Assembly: GCA_945864765.1 (NCBI GenBank)
Contig: CAMBDR010000003.1
Location: forward strand, 1-27,052
Reading direction: 5' to 3'
DNA length: 27,052 bases
From: Janthinobacterium lividum
GTDB lineage: Bacteria; Pseudomonadota; Gammaproteobacteria; Burkholderiales; Burkholderiaceae_D
Position 1 is the first letter of the stretch, and each line of letters starts with the position of its first letter. Shown in pieces: positions 1-7,552 of this stretch. The notes below the pieces were generated by a model. It saw only the letters and a list, made by a program, of their open reading frames with translations, was not told the DNA's origin and made no database searches. The position numbers were made by a program, and so were the translations under genes.

Positions 1-954
1 GTGATTGCGCCTTGCTCGGCCGATTTTCTATTCAAATTGGCGCATGGGGTGGCCGATGACTTGCTCTCCACCCTGTGTTTGGCGCGCCCACTCACGCTAC
101 CGCTGCTGGTGGCCCCGGCCATGAATGTGGAGATGTGGCAAAACCGTGCCACTGGCCGCAATGTGCAGCAATTGCGCGACGATGGCGTGCAAATTCTCGG
201 CCCGGCCAGTGGTGTGCAGGCTTGTGGCGAAACCGGGATGGGGCGCATGCTGGAAGCGGCGCAATTACTGGCAGAAATTCACGCCGCCTTCCAGCCCAAA
301 ATATTATCCGGCAAACGCGTCCTGATTACCGCCGGCCCCACCTATGAAGCCATTGACCCGGTACGTGGCATTACCAATCTGTCCTCCGGCAAAATGGGTT
401 ATGCCATCGCGCTGGCAGCGTATCAGGCCGGTGCCGAGGTATTGATGGTCTCTGGCCCCACGGCATTGCAAGTGCCGTATGGGGTACAGTGCATCGCGGT
501 GCAAAGCGCGCAACAAATGTATGATGCGGTGCATGCCCATGTCAAAGGGCAGGATTTATTTGTCGCCGTGGCGGCGGTGGCGGATTGGCGAGTTACGAAT
601 GTAAGCGCGCAAAAGCTAAAGAAAGATGCCGATGGCCGCACCCCTCATCTGGAATTTAGCGCCAACCCGGATATTCTGGCCAGCGTGGCGGCACGCCCAC
701 AGCCCCCGTATTGCGTGGGCTTTGCCGCCGAATCAGAAAATTTATTGCAACACGGCGCTGAAAAGCGCGTCCGCAAAGGGGTGCCCTTATTGGTTGGCAA
801 CATCGGCCATCAAACCTTTGGCAAGGATAAAAACGCTTTGGTTTTATTCGATGAGCAAGGCCATACGGTCATCCCGGAGGCCGATAAACTGGAACTGGCC
901 CATCACTTGGTGGCACAATTTGCTACCCGTCTCGCTACCTGGACTCCATCATGA
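1..954 (+). CDS. coaBC: Bifunctional CoaBC (3' part): phosphopantothenoylcysteine decarboxylase / phosphopantothenate-cysteine ligase
   Basis: CoaBC performs two successive coenzyme A steps in the cytoplasm: it joins cysteine to 4'-phosphopantothenate (CoaB) and decarboxylates the product with FMN (CoaC). The visible 317 residues lack roughly the first 90 of a usual ~400-residue protein, so the gene starts left of the window. The GTG at base 1 is an internal Val codon, not a start. Seen in fragment numbering: the CoaC PAMN motif at 39-42, the ACGETGMGRM lid motif with Cys75 at 74-83, then the CoaB domain from about residue 104 with ITAGPT (109-114) and SSGKMG (128-133), a KLKK segment and the GFAAE motif. 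The stop overlaps the dut start (ATGA), implying translational coupling. The coaBC-dut order is common in betaproteobacteria. Identity is secure; only the 5' end is missing. Confidence 0.96.
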   Translation: MIAPCSADFLFKLAHGVADDLLSTLCLARPLTLPLLVAPAMNVEMWQNRATGRNVQQLRDDGVQILGPASGVQACGETGMGRMLEAAQLLAEIHAAFQPKILSGKRVLITAGPTYEAIDPVRGITNLSSGKMGYAIALAAYQAGAEVLMVSGPTALQVPYGVQCIAVQSAQQMYDAVHAHVKGQDLFVAVAAVADWRVTNVSAQKLKKDADGRTPHLEFSANPDILASVAARPQPPYCVGFAAESENLLQHGAEKRVRKGVPLLVGNIGHQTFGKDKNALVLFDEQGHTVIPEADKLELAHHLVAQFATRLATWTPS

Positions 955-1400
955 AGACTATTTCTGTCAAAATTCTCGACGCGCGCATGCGCGACTGTCT
1001 GCCCGCCTATGCCACCGCTGGCAGCGCGGGCCTTGATTTGCGCGCCTGTATCGATGCCCCGCTCACCTTGGCGGCCGGGCAAACGGTGTTGATACCGACT
1101 GGTTTGGCAATCCATATTGCCGACCCCGGCTATGCCGCCATGATTTTGCCACGCAGCGGCATGGGCCATAAACATGGGATCGTGCTCGGTAATTTGGTCG
1201 GCTTGATCGATTCGGACTATCAAGGCCAGTTGATGATCTCTACCTGGAACCGGGGCCAGACTGATTTTACCCTGCAACCCATGGATAGGCTGGCGCAATT
1301 GGTGGTCGTACCAGTGTTGCAAGTGGGCTTCGAGGTGGTCGATGATTTCGATCAAAGTAGCCGTGGCGCGGGCGGTTTTGGCAGTACGGGGCAGCAATGA
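951..1400 (+). CDS. dut: Deoxyuridine 5'-triphosphate nucleotidohydrolase (dUTPase)
   Basis: dUTPase hydrolyses dUTP to dUMP and pyrophosphate. This keeps uracil out of DNA and feeds thymidylate synthesis. The 149-residue length is standard for the homotrimeric bacterial enzyme. All five conserved motifs are visible: AGSAGLDLRA at 23-32 (motif I), PRSGMGHKHG at 67-76 (II), the N81-LVGLIDSDYQG segment with the catalytic Asp (III), DRLAQ at 112-116 (IV), and the Gly-rich RGAGGFGSTG arm at 138-147 (V). The ATG lies inside the coaBC stop (ATGA), and its own TGA overlaps the ATG of the next gene, so three genes are stacked in one operon. No separate promoter is apparent. Confidence 0.97.
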   Translation: MKTISVKILDARMRDCLPAYATAGSAGLDLRACIDAPLTLAAGQTVLIPTGLAIHIADPGYAAMILPRSGMGHKHGIVLGNLVGLIDSDYQGQLMISTWNRGQTDFTLQPMDRLAQLVVVPVLQVGFEVVDDFDQSSRGAGGFGSTGQQ

Positions 1401-2485
1401 GCACGCGGCGTTGGTTCCGGACAGGCCTGGCAACATCGGCTGGCGCGCTACTGTTGTTGAGTGCCTGCAGCAGCCCCCCGCCCCCCGCACCCAGGGTTGA
1501 GCCTGCCCCGACCACCCCGGAACCGGTGGTCACGCTCACTGCACCGCCGCTGGAAGACCCGCAAGTGGAAGCCTTGCGCACCCTGGCTTCGATGCAGGAA
1601 CGACTCGATCATGTGGCGGCACCACTGCTGCTGACCAATCCTGACCTATGCAAAAACCAGGCGCGCAATTTACTCGGCTTCAATGCCAAAACCCAATATT
1701 CGTATTCCTCCGAGTTTGTTCGCGCAGCCCAAGTTTTATTCAATTTAACTGAGCGTTTGCAAATTACGGGCGTACTCACGGGTAGCGGTGCCGCACGCGC
1801 CGGGCTGCGCCGGGGAGACATCCTGATTGCCGCAGAAGGCAAGACTTTACCCACCGGACAAAACGCAGAACGTGCGGCTGGCGCGATTCTCGCGCCCTTG
1901 GCCAGCACCCGCGCCAATATGAAATTAACCATCCAACGCGATGGCAAGCAGCAGGAAATCACCGTTCCCTTAACCCGTGCCTGTGCTTTCAGGGTCGATC
2001 TAGGCAATGCCGATAATGTGAATAGTTATGCCGATGGCCAGCGCGCCATGATTACGCGCGGCATGCTCAATTTCACCAAATCCAATAATGAGCTGGCTTA
2101 CCTGATTGCCAAAGAAATGGCGCACAATATCCTGGGCCACGCCGCCAAACAGCGCGCCAACAGTATTGTGGCGCAACAAATCGATAATTTGCTCAGCGTT
2201 CACCCGGATTTGAGCATGTTGATTGGCAGTGCCGGGATTAAACCCACACCAACCGAGCTTGACCTTGCGGCAGACAATCTTTCGGTGTATTTGCTGGCCC
2301 GTGCTGGTTATTCGCTCGATCAATTACCCGCTTTTTGGCAACGTCTGGCCGGCCAATATCCGGCTTCCGTACTCAATGCCCATACGGCAATTCACCCTGG
2401 GCATACGGCACGCATTACGGCATTAGAGAAATCGGTGAAGGAAGTCAAGGCCAAACAAAAGGCACGGCAGCCGCTGATACCTTAA
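1397..2485 (+). CDS. Periplasmic lipoprotein with PDZ domain and degenerate M48-type peptidase domain
   Basis: This 362-residue protein starts with a lipoprotein signal peptide: Arg-rich n-region, hydrophobic stretch and lipobox LSAC with Cys24. A Pro-rich linker (27-51) follows. A PDZ-like segment around 118-195 contains GAARAGLRRGDIL. The C-terminal half resembles M48 (BepA/LoiP-like) metallopeptidases that act on envelope proteins. The zinc motif HExxH is replaced by KEMAH (239-243), and the third-ligand motif ExxxD reads DLAAD (289-293). The rest of the helix pair (NILGH, LLARAGY) is family-like. Catalysis is therefore doubtful, and a chaperone or scaffold role is possible. The gene overlaps dut by 4 bp, so it is co-transcribed with coaBC-dut. 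It ends 11 bp from the convergent MscS gene. The fold assignment is fairly sure; enzyme activity is not. Confidence 0.8.
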   Translation: MSTRRWFRTGLATSAGALLLLSACSSPPPPAPRVEPAPTTPEPVVTLTAPPLEDPQVEALRTLASMQERLDHVAAPLLLTNPDLCKNQARNLLGFNAKTQYSYSSEFVRAAQVLFNLTERLQITGVLTGSGAARAGLRRGDILIAAEGKTLPTGQNAERAAGAILAPLASTRANMKLTIQRDGKQQEITVPLTRACAFRVDLGNADNVNSYADGQRAMITRGMLNFTKSNNELAYLIAKEMAHNILGHAAKQRANSIVAQQIDNLLSVHPDLSMLIGSAGIKPTPTELDLAADNLSVYLLARAGYSLDQLPAFWQRLAGQYPASVLNAHTAIHPGHTARITALEKSVKEVKAKQKARQPLIP

Positions 2486-2496
2486 TAAACTGGCAT

Positions 2497-4005
2497 TTAG
2501 CCCGGCAAGCCAAAGAATTTCTTAATCCGACGCAACAAATTGGCCTGACTGACATTTTGCCCGTTGCCGCTAAAGCCTTGTTCGGCCGCCGCCAAATCGC
2601 TGTCGCGCTCGCTCATGATTTTTGCCAACACATCGGCCAAAGCGGGTCGCTCGCGCAAAATCGCTTCAAATGCCAATTTATCGATGCGATAACATTCCAA
2701 ATTGCTATTGGCGGTGATAGTACTGCGGCAAGCTTCGCCTGTCATCATGCCCATTTCGCCAAAAACCTCACCCGCCCCCAGCCGCGCCACAAACTGCCGC
2801 TTGCGGCCAATCACCTCATACCACACCTCAACTTCACCCGTTACCAACAAATAAAGCCAATGCGCCATGGTGCCTTGGCGGGTAATCACTTCGCCCTTGG
2901 TAAACGGCGTTACCGTCAGGCCTGTGGCAATCTGGCGCAATTCATCCTCATGAAAGCCTTCGAAGAGTTTCACTACAGATAACATTTGCATACGATGCGC
3001 AATTTCTTGTTCCTGTTTCATCGCAACGCTTTCACTGTTATCGCTTTGCATGCGTGCATTCAGATTGGGTTTGCCCAATGCGATATTATGTCGCCGCAAA
3101 GCCGTGAAAATATGTTTGCGCATCAGCGAATCGGTCAGCAGATCGCTCTGAGGATGGGTTAGCCAATAGCGCACCGAATAAAAGGTCAAACCATCCCGGT
3201 AATCGGTCAAAATACAGTGCGGTAGCGGTTTGGCTGCCACATTATCGATGACAGCACCACAAATGGCCCCCTCCACCGCCGCCACTACTTGTGATGGTGC
3301 CACCGTGTTACTGGTACTAAAGGAGACGGCGCGGCGCGAATTGCGATGCCGGGCGCTGCTAAACACCACCACGGTCGAGCGTACCAGCTCACTATTGGGC
3401 ACTACCACTTTTTCACCATCGTTGGTTAGCAGGGCGGTGTGCCGCCAATGAATTTCAATCACCTGGCCGCGATAGCTTCCCAGCATCACCCAATCGCCAA
3501 TTTCAAAGGAATTATCCAGTTGTAAAGCCAAGCCACCCAACACATTGCCCAGGGTTTCTTTCATGGCGAAGGCTAAAATGGCGGTCATGACGGCCGAGGT
3601 GGTGAGCAAACCACTCAAGTCCAAGCCAATAAAGCGCAGGCGAATTAATCCCCACACCAAACACGCCAGAATAAACAACAGGTCTTCGAGAATGCGCGGC
3701 CAAGGCATGCGCAAGGCAGGTAGCAAAATCCGAAAAACACTGATGACAACAATGCGCAGCAGCAATACGCCCCAACCCAATATCACCAGCTCATCCAGTA
3801 TATTCTTGGCCAAGCCGAGCGGAATCGGTGCTGCCACCCGTCCGATCAACATCAACAGCAAACCCAGACCGACCATACTCAAGTGCATCCGCATTAATTG
3901 CCGCCCTTCGGGCAGCAAACGGGTTGCGAGTACTTGCAACAAGCAAGCCACGGCAATTAATCCGATTAAACCAAGGGGCAAGTGATCAAACTGGGTCATA
4001 AGCAT
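2497..4005 (-). CDS. MscS-family mechanosensitive channel fused to a C-terminal cyclic nucleotide-binding domain
   Basis: A 502-residue inner-membrane protein. The N-terminal 130 residues hold about four hydrophobic segments (near 9-27, 44-60, 72-95, 108-128). The MscS pore helix and beta domain span about 135-215 (KETLGNVLGGL, EIGDWV, PNS). A soluble linker leads to a cyclic nucleotide-binding domain at about 343-470. Its phosphate-binding cassette, GEVFGEMGMMTGEACRSTI, has the key Glu417 and Arg427. Such MscS-CNB fusions are known as bCNG channels, some opened by cAMP rather than by tension. The ATG at 4005 was chosen because the first membrane helix follows it directly. The open frame extends upstream to a GTG at 4098, but that extension is charged and Trp/His-rich. 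A second ATG lies at 3999. No strong ribosome site favours either. It is convergent with the lipoprotein gene. Confidence 0.9.
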   Translation of the reverse strand: MLMTQFDHLPLGLIGLIAVACLLQVLATRLLPEGRQLMRMHLSMVGLGLLLMLIGRVAAPIPLGLAKNILDELVILGWGVLLLRIVVISVFRILLPALRMPWPRILEDLLFILACLVWGLIRLRFIGLDLSGLLTTSAVMTAILAFAMKETLGNVLGGLALQLDNSFEIGDWVMLGSYRGQVIEIHWRHTALLTNDGEKVVVPNSELVRSTVVVFSSARHRNSRRAVSFSTSNTVAPSQVVAAVEGAICGAVIDNVAAKPLPHCILTDYRDGLTFYSVRYWLTHPQSDLLTDSLMRKHIFTALRRHNIALGKPNLNARMQSDNSESVAMKQEQEIAHRMQMLSVVKLFEGFHEDELRQIATGLTVTPFTKGEVITRQGTMAHWLYLLVTGEVEVWYEVIGRKRQFVARLGAGEVFGEMGMMTGEACRSTITANSNLECYRIDKLAFEAILRERPALADVLAKIMSERDSDLAAAEQGFSGNGQNVSQANLLRRIKKFFGLPG

Positions 4006-4112
4006 GATGCGCAATCGTGGGGGATCAAAACAACCACCATGGTCTGTCCTGCCCGACCACTCATGCCTAGTGTGCCACAGGAATGCAGGCGAAAACACAA
4101 ATCAGACTTAAC

Positions 4113-4137
4113 GACAGGACAAATCCTTTTGTCTGTC
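4113..4137 (-). terminator. Hairpin downstream of the ThDP enzyme gene, probable terminator
   Basis: An imperfect inverted repeat, GACA-G-GACAAA / TTTGTC-TGTC, forms a 10-bp stem with one bulged base and a TCCT loop. It starts 5 bp after the stop of the leftward-transcribed ThDP gene. The bases beyond it on the - strand are only moderately T-rich (ATTTGTGTTTTC), so this is either a weak intrinsic terminator or an mRNA-stabilising 3' hairpin. Confidence 0.45.
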
Positions 4138-4141
4138 CATT

Positions 4142-5983
4142 TCAACTCATTTCAACTGTGATCGGTGCATTCTCCAAAGCTCGCATCCGGGCCATGATGG
4201 GCGGCACTTCGTCGGGCGAAACCAGGACATCGAGTAGCGTGGGTGCGCGTTGCGTACACATCGCCGCAATATCCAACTGTTGTAAATCCTGCGCGGAGCG
4301 AATGGTAAATGCCGCCGCGCCCAATGCGCGTGCCAGTGCGGCAAAATCGACGACGGGCAAATCGCAACCAATTTGCTCGACATGGCGCAAACGCTGGGCA
4401 TGTTTCACCATACCCAAGGCATGGTCGTTGAGCACGATAAAAATAATCGTCAGCTTTTCTGCCACCGCCACCGTTAGCTCCTGACCACTCATCAACATGC
4501 TGCCATCACCGGTAATACATACCACAGGCACTTTTGGATCACCCACCGAGGTTCCCACGCAAGCACCAATCGCCCACCCCATTGGTGCAAAATTATTGGT
4601 TAAGCGCAACCAACCCGCGTCAGTTTTGCGCCGCCCGTTGTTGCCAACCCGGGTATTACTCAAACGGCGCTCGCGCAAGCGTCGATCTGCCGGGAAAAGA
4701 CAATGAATCGCCCAGGCCACACTATTGCCCGCATCGGCCAAAAATCGGGTTGCGGGTGGAAATAATTGGCCTAATTCATGCATTAAACGCTGTGGCAAAA
4801 TCGGTACGGCATCGCTTTCATATTTACGTGGGCCGGCATGTGCTATGTCCAGCTCACCCATTGGATCGATCAGCGGTTCAGCAATCGGCTGGTAATCACA
4901 GATTAATTCAATCAGGCGCATAAAAACGGACATGATGCGCCCGCGTATGTGTAAGCGTGCCATGGGCGTGCGCGCCAAATGGTCTTCTGATTCTTCGATA
5001 TGCACCATGCGCTCATTGAGCAGGCTATTATTCCAGCCATCGCTATCCCATTCCCCCATGCCGGTTCCGATGGCGATGATTAAATCGACCCGCGCATCCC
5101 GTACCACCGTATGTGCCAAATGGTGCCCGGCAAAACCAAACACCCCGCGATATTGCGGATGATAAGGACTCACCAGGCCCTTGCCATCGGGGGTAGTAAC
5201 AAAGCGCGCCCCGGTCAGCGCCACAAAGTGTAAAATCGGGCCAATCGCTTCGCCAGAAGCACCGCCAATCAACAACACGATATGCCTTGAATTCAAAAGA
5301 ATGCTGGCCAATTCACGTACGGCATACTCATCAACAATGGTGGGCGGCACCAGCAAAGAATGCAAATCGTAGGACGGTGCGTTTTTACCGCTGGGTGCCG
5401 CCAACACATCGAAGGGAAAACTCAAGTGTACTGGCCCACGCGGCGTGCGCATCGCCAGTTGCAGGGCAGAAACCAGCTTCGGCTCCAGTTGCGCGGGGTG
5501 AGAAACCAAGGAATTAAATCGGGTACAGGCTTGAAACATGGTGAGAATATTTACCCCGGTACAACCGGACTCCTGCAAAGGATGCCTGCCAAAGGTCGGC
5601 AAGGCTGGTTGGCCCGTAATCACCAGCAATGGAATGTTGTTATCAAACGCGCTGGCAACGCCCGTGAGTAAATTGGTTGCGCCCGGCCCCGAAGTGGCGC
5701 AGCACACGCCAATTTTCCGCGATTCACGGGAATAGCCATCGGCCATATACGCGGCCCCGGTTTCATGCCGCGCCAAAACCAGACGCAGCCCACCACGCCG
5801 ACTGCTGCGTGCCATCGCATCAAACAAAGGCTCAATGGCCCCACCGGGGATACCAAAAATGACTTCAATCCCTAATTGTTCGAGGTAAGCTATCAATAAA
5901 TCAGCCACATTCAGCGGCGACTGATCACCAAACACCATGGGAGAAACAGCACCCGAGAGCACATGCGGTGGCAATATATCCAT
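4142..5983 (-). CDS. Acetolactate synthase-like thiamine diphosphate-dependent enzyme
   Basis: A 613-residue member of the acetohydroxyacid synthase / pyruvate oxidase-like ThDP superfamily. It has the usual three parts: an N-terminal pyrimidine-binding domain with catalytic Glu74 (RHETGA), a central domain (about 215-380) and a C-terminal pyrophosphate domain. The latter carries the metal motif GDGSM at 492-496 and Asn519, matching the GDG...N pattern. A GPGATN-type loop and a TGQPALP segment resemble catabolic or orphan AHAS-like proteins. No ilvN-like regulatory subunit or ilvC lies nearby, so a role in branched-chain amino acid synthesis cannot be assumed; the substrate is unknown. The ATG at 5983 has GGAG eight bases upstream and is preferred over an in-frame TTG at 6010. 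It is divergent from the rhomboid gene. Confidence 0.85.
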   Translation of the reverse strand: MDILPPHVLSGAVSPMVFGDQSPLNVADLLIAYLEQLGIEVIFGIPGGAIEPLFDAMARSSRRGGLRLVLARHETGAAYMADGYSRESRKIGVCCATSGPGATNLLTGVASAFDNNIPLLVITGQPALPTFGRHPLQESGCTGVNILTMFQACTRFNSLVSHPAQLEPKLVSALQLAMRTPRGPVHLSFPFDVLAAPSGKNAPSYDLHSLLVPPTIVDEYAVRELASILLNSRHIVLLIGGASGEAIGPILHFVALTGARFVTTPDGKGLVSPYHPQYRGVFGFAGHHLAHTVVRDARVDLIIAIGTGMGEWDSDGWNNSLLNERMVHIEESEDHLARTPMARLHIRGRIMSVFMRLIELICDYQPIAEPLIDPMGELDIAHAGPRKYESDAVPILPQRLMHELGQLFPPATRFLADAGNSVAWAIHCLFPADRRLRERRLSNTRVGNNGRRKTDAGWLRLTNNFAPMGWAIGACVGTSVGDPKVPVVCITGDGSMLMSGQELTVAVAEKLTIIFIVLNDHALGMVKHAQRLRHVEQIGCDLPVVDFAALARALGAAAFTIRSAQDLQQLDIAAMCTQRAPTLLDVLVSPDEVPPIMARMRALENAPITVEMS

Positions 5984-6252
5984 TTTCAACACTCCAGAAA
6001 ACTGCGCCAATATGAATGACGAAACATCGTACCCGCGACTTTTTAGGCGGCATGCATAAACCTGGCGCTTGCTTGGAGCGGCGCATCAAAAACCAAGTAC
6101 GACATAAAAATCATCAAGTAGTATTATTTATACTGATTGATTGTGACAAAATTATTAATGCCATCGCACTAATTCTACCGCAACAACCAGACGTATTTAC
6201 CTTTATCAGTACAACCAAACCTGAAGACGCCAATTAAATATTCATCTGTATC
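5984..6252. other. Intergenic region between divergent ThDP-enzyme and rhomboid genes
   Basis: These 269 bp must hold the promoters of both flanking genes. The segment around 6095-6160 is markedly AT-rich. A TATACT hexamer at 6129-6134 could be a -10 element for the rhomboid gene, but no acceptable -35 box sits 16-18 bp upstream of it. A 73-codon open frame (6016-6237) shows no recognisable domain and no ribosome site, and is not annotated as a gene. Confidence 0.4.
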
Positions 6253-7452
6253 ATGAAAAAGCGCACCAACACTGTTGCAAGCACGCCGCAACAGCAGCAC
6301 AAATTGGTACAATCACCACCCCAATCCGATTTTTCCCTGAACCTGATGAATTTACTCCGTTTTCTACGTTCCGCTCCCGTCAGCTCCGGCTTTGCTGGTA
6401 TCTGCATCGGCATTTACTTGATCATGGTCGCGACCGGTGCGCATTTTGCTGATCCGCATAGCCGCGCGATGATTGAATGGGGTGGTAATTATCGTGCATT
6501 AACAATTAACCATCAATCATGGCGCTTGTTCACCTCGATTTTTTTACACGGCAGTTGGCTGCATATCACCTTGAACAGTATTGCGATTTTTGATATTTGC
6601 TATTTGCTGGAACAGCGTATCGGCACCATCCGCTTGATGATTGTGCTACTGATTTCGGGTTTAAGCGCGGCCCTGTGTAGCCTGATCTGGGGGCCTTTAC
6701 TGGTTGGTTTCGGTGCTTCCGGCGCGCTCATGGGCGCAGCTGGCGCTTTGCTGGTATGGTTGACTCTGACCGAATCCATTTCCGCCAACCCAATGCCTTT
6801 TGTATTCCTCGTCATCGGTATCGCCATGCCCTTTGGTTTGGGCTTGTTCTGGCACAAACTGGACAATACCGCCCACATGGCAGGCTTACTGGTCGGGATT
6901 GTATTGGGCCTTATTTTGTACGCGTGTCATCATTTGAGCGCCAACCGGCAATTACTGGCACAAAGCGCTTTGCTACTGTTTAGTTTGCTTTTGATCGGCG
7001 CAGTATTACGAAAGCAAAACCGCGATGAATACCGTTTCCTGGCCAACTTACCCGCTATCGACACAATTTTGCAACAGTATGCCAATCCTCGCGCCTTGTT
7101 GCAGCAAGCCCGGCCAGACTGGCAAAACGCACTTCAAGGTTGGCAGCGCTGTTTAAGCATTGTGCAAGAATGGCCGCAATTGCGCTTAAACAAACGTCAA
7201 GAATTACTCGCACTGCAAATTACCAATGTTTGCAAAGTACAACAACAACTCTACCTCATGTTGGCTCAATCCACGGCCCCGCCCCAGCAAACACTGGCCC
7301 ATCCGCAATTTATCCAGTACCAGATTCAAGCCAATAATCTCTACCAAAACTTAATTCCGGGCTTGAGCCGGGAATTGGAAGTGGAATTTTCCATTCTTTC
7401 ACAAATTGGGCCAGTGATGAAGAAAGGCACTGTTAAACTACCCAAACCCTGA
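6253..7452 (+). CDS. Rhomboid-family intramembrane serine protease with long C-terminal extension
   Basis: A polytopic inner-membrane protease of 399 residues. The rhomboid core (about 45-245) has all expected signatures: WRLFTSIFLHGSWLHITLN at 90-108 (His99/His104/Asn108), the active-site GASG with Ser156, and the catalytic His208 in NTAHMAG, so the Ser-His dyad is intact. The cytoplasmic N-terminus (1-40) is Gln-rich. After the last core helix and one more hydrophobic segment (about 232-252), a soluble tail of roughly 145 residues follows. It is rich in Gln, Leu and Trp, predicted helical, and not recognised. Rhomboids cleave transmembrane helices of other proteins; the substrate is unknown. 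The ATG at 6253 has no clear Shine-Dalgarno. The gene is alone between a divergent gene and a co-directional one 100 bp downstream. Confidence 0.92.
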   Translation: MKKRTNTVASTPQQQHKLVQSPPQSDFSLNLMNLLRFLRSAPVSSGFAGICIGIYLIMVATGAHFADPHSRAMIEWGGNYRALTINHQSWRLFTSIFLHGSWLHITLNSIAIFDICYLLEQRIGTIRLMIVLLISGLSAALCSLIWGPLLVGFGASGALMGAAGALLVWLTLTESISANPMPFVFLVIGIAMPFGLGLFWHKLDNTAHMAGLLVGIVLGLILYACHHLSANRQLLAQSALLLFSLLLIGAVLRKQNRDEYRFLANLPAIDTILQQYANPRALLQQARPDWQNALQGWQRCLSIVQEWPQLRLNKRQELLALQITNVCKVQQQLYLMLAQSTAPPQQTLAHPQFIQYQIQANNLYQNLIPGLSRELEVEFSILSQIGPVMKKGTVKLPKP

Positions 7453-7499
7453 TTGATGCCCAATAAGAATTGTTTGTCTCTATAGATAAATAGATGATT

Positions 7500-7525
7500 G
7501 TGGTTTATCATCAAACTCAAACCAC
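7500..7525. promoter_or_regulatory. Inverted repeat in the leader of the GGDEF-EAL gene
   Basis: GTGGTTT (7500-7506) and AAACCAC (7519-7525) form a perfect 7-bp inverted repeat with a 12-base spacer, 27 bp before the start codon of the cyclic-di-GMP gene. It could be an operator or an mRNA hairpin. No T-tract follows, so a terminator is unlikely. Confidence 0.35.
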
Positions 7526-7552
7526 TCCTCAACGATTGTAGCGCTATTGCCA

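Noticed and set aside
1..954. A complete 317-residue gene starting at the GTG at base 1
   Set aside because: The codon aligns with an internal Val of CoaC; the N-terminal FMN-binding part is outside the window.
903..1490. 195-codon - strand open frame over dut
   Set aside because: Antisense to dut and the lipoprotein start; no motif or ribosome site.
2335..2982. 215-codon + strand open frame spanning the lipoprotein/MscS junction
   Set aside because: It overlaps two real genes in other frames and has no homology signal or start context.
4142..5983. Assignment as biosynthetic ilvB
   Set aside because: No ilvN or ilvC nearby and the sequence is closer to orphan AHAS-like proteins; only the superfamily is supported.
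6016..6237. 73-codon frame in the divergent intergenic region
   Set aside because: No ribosome site, no recognisable domain, and it lies where two promoters must be.
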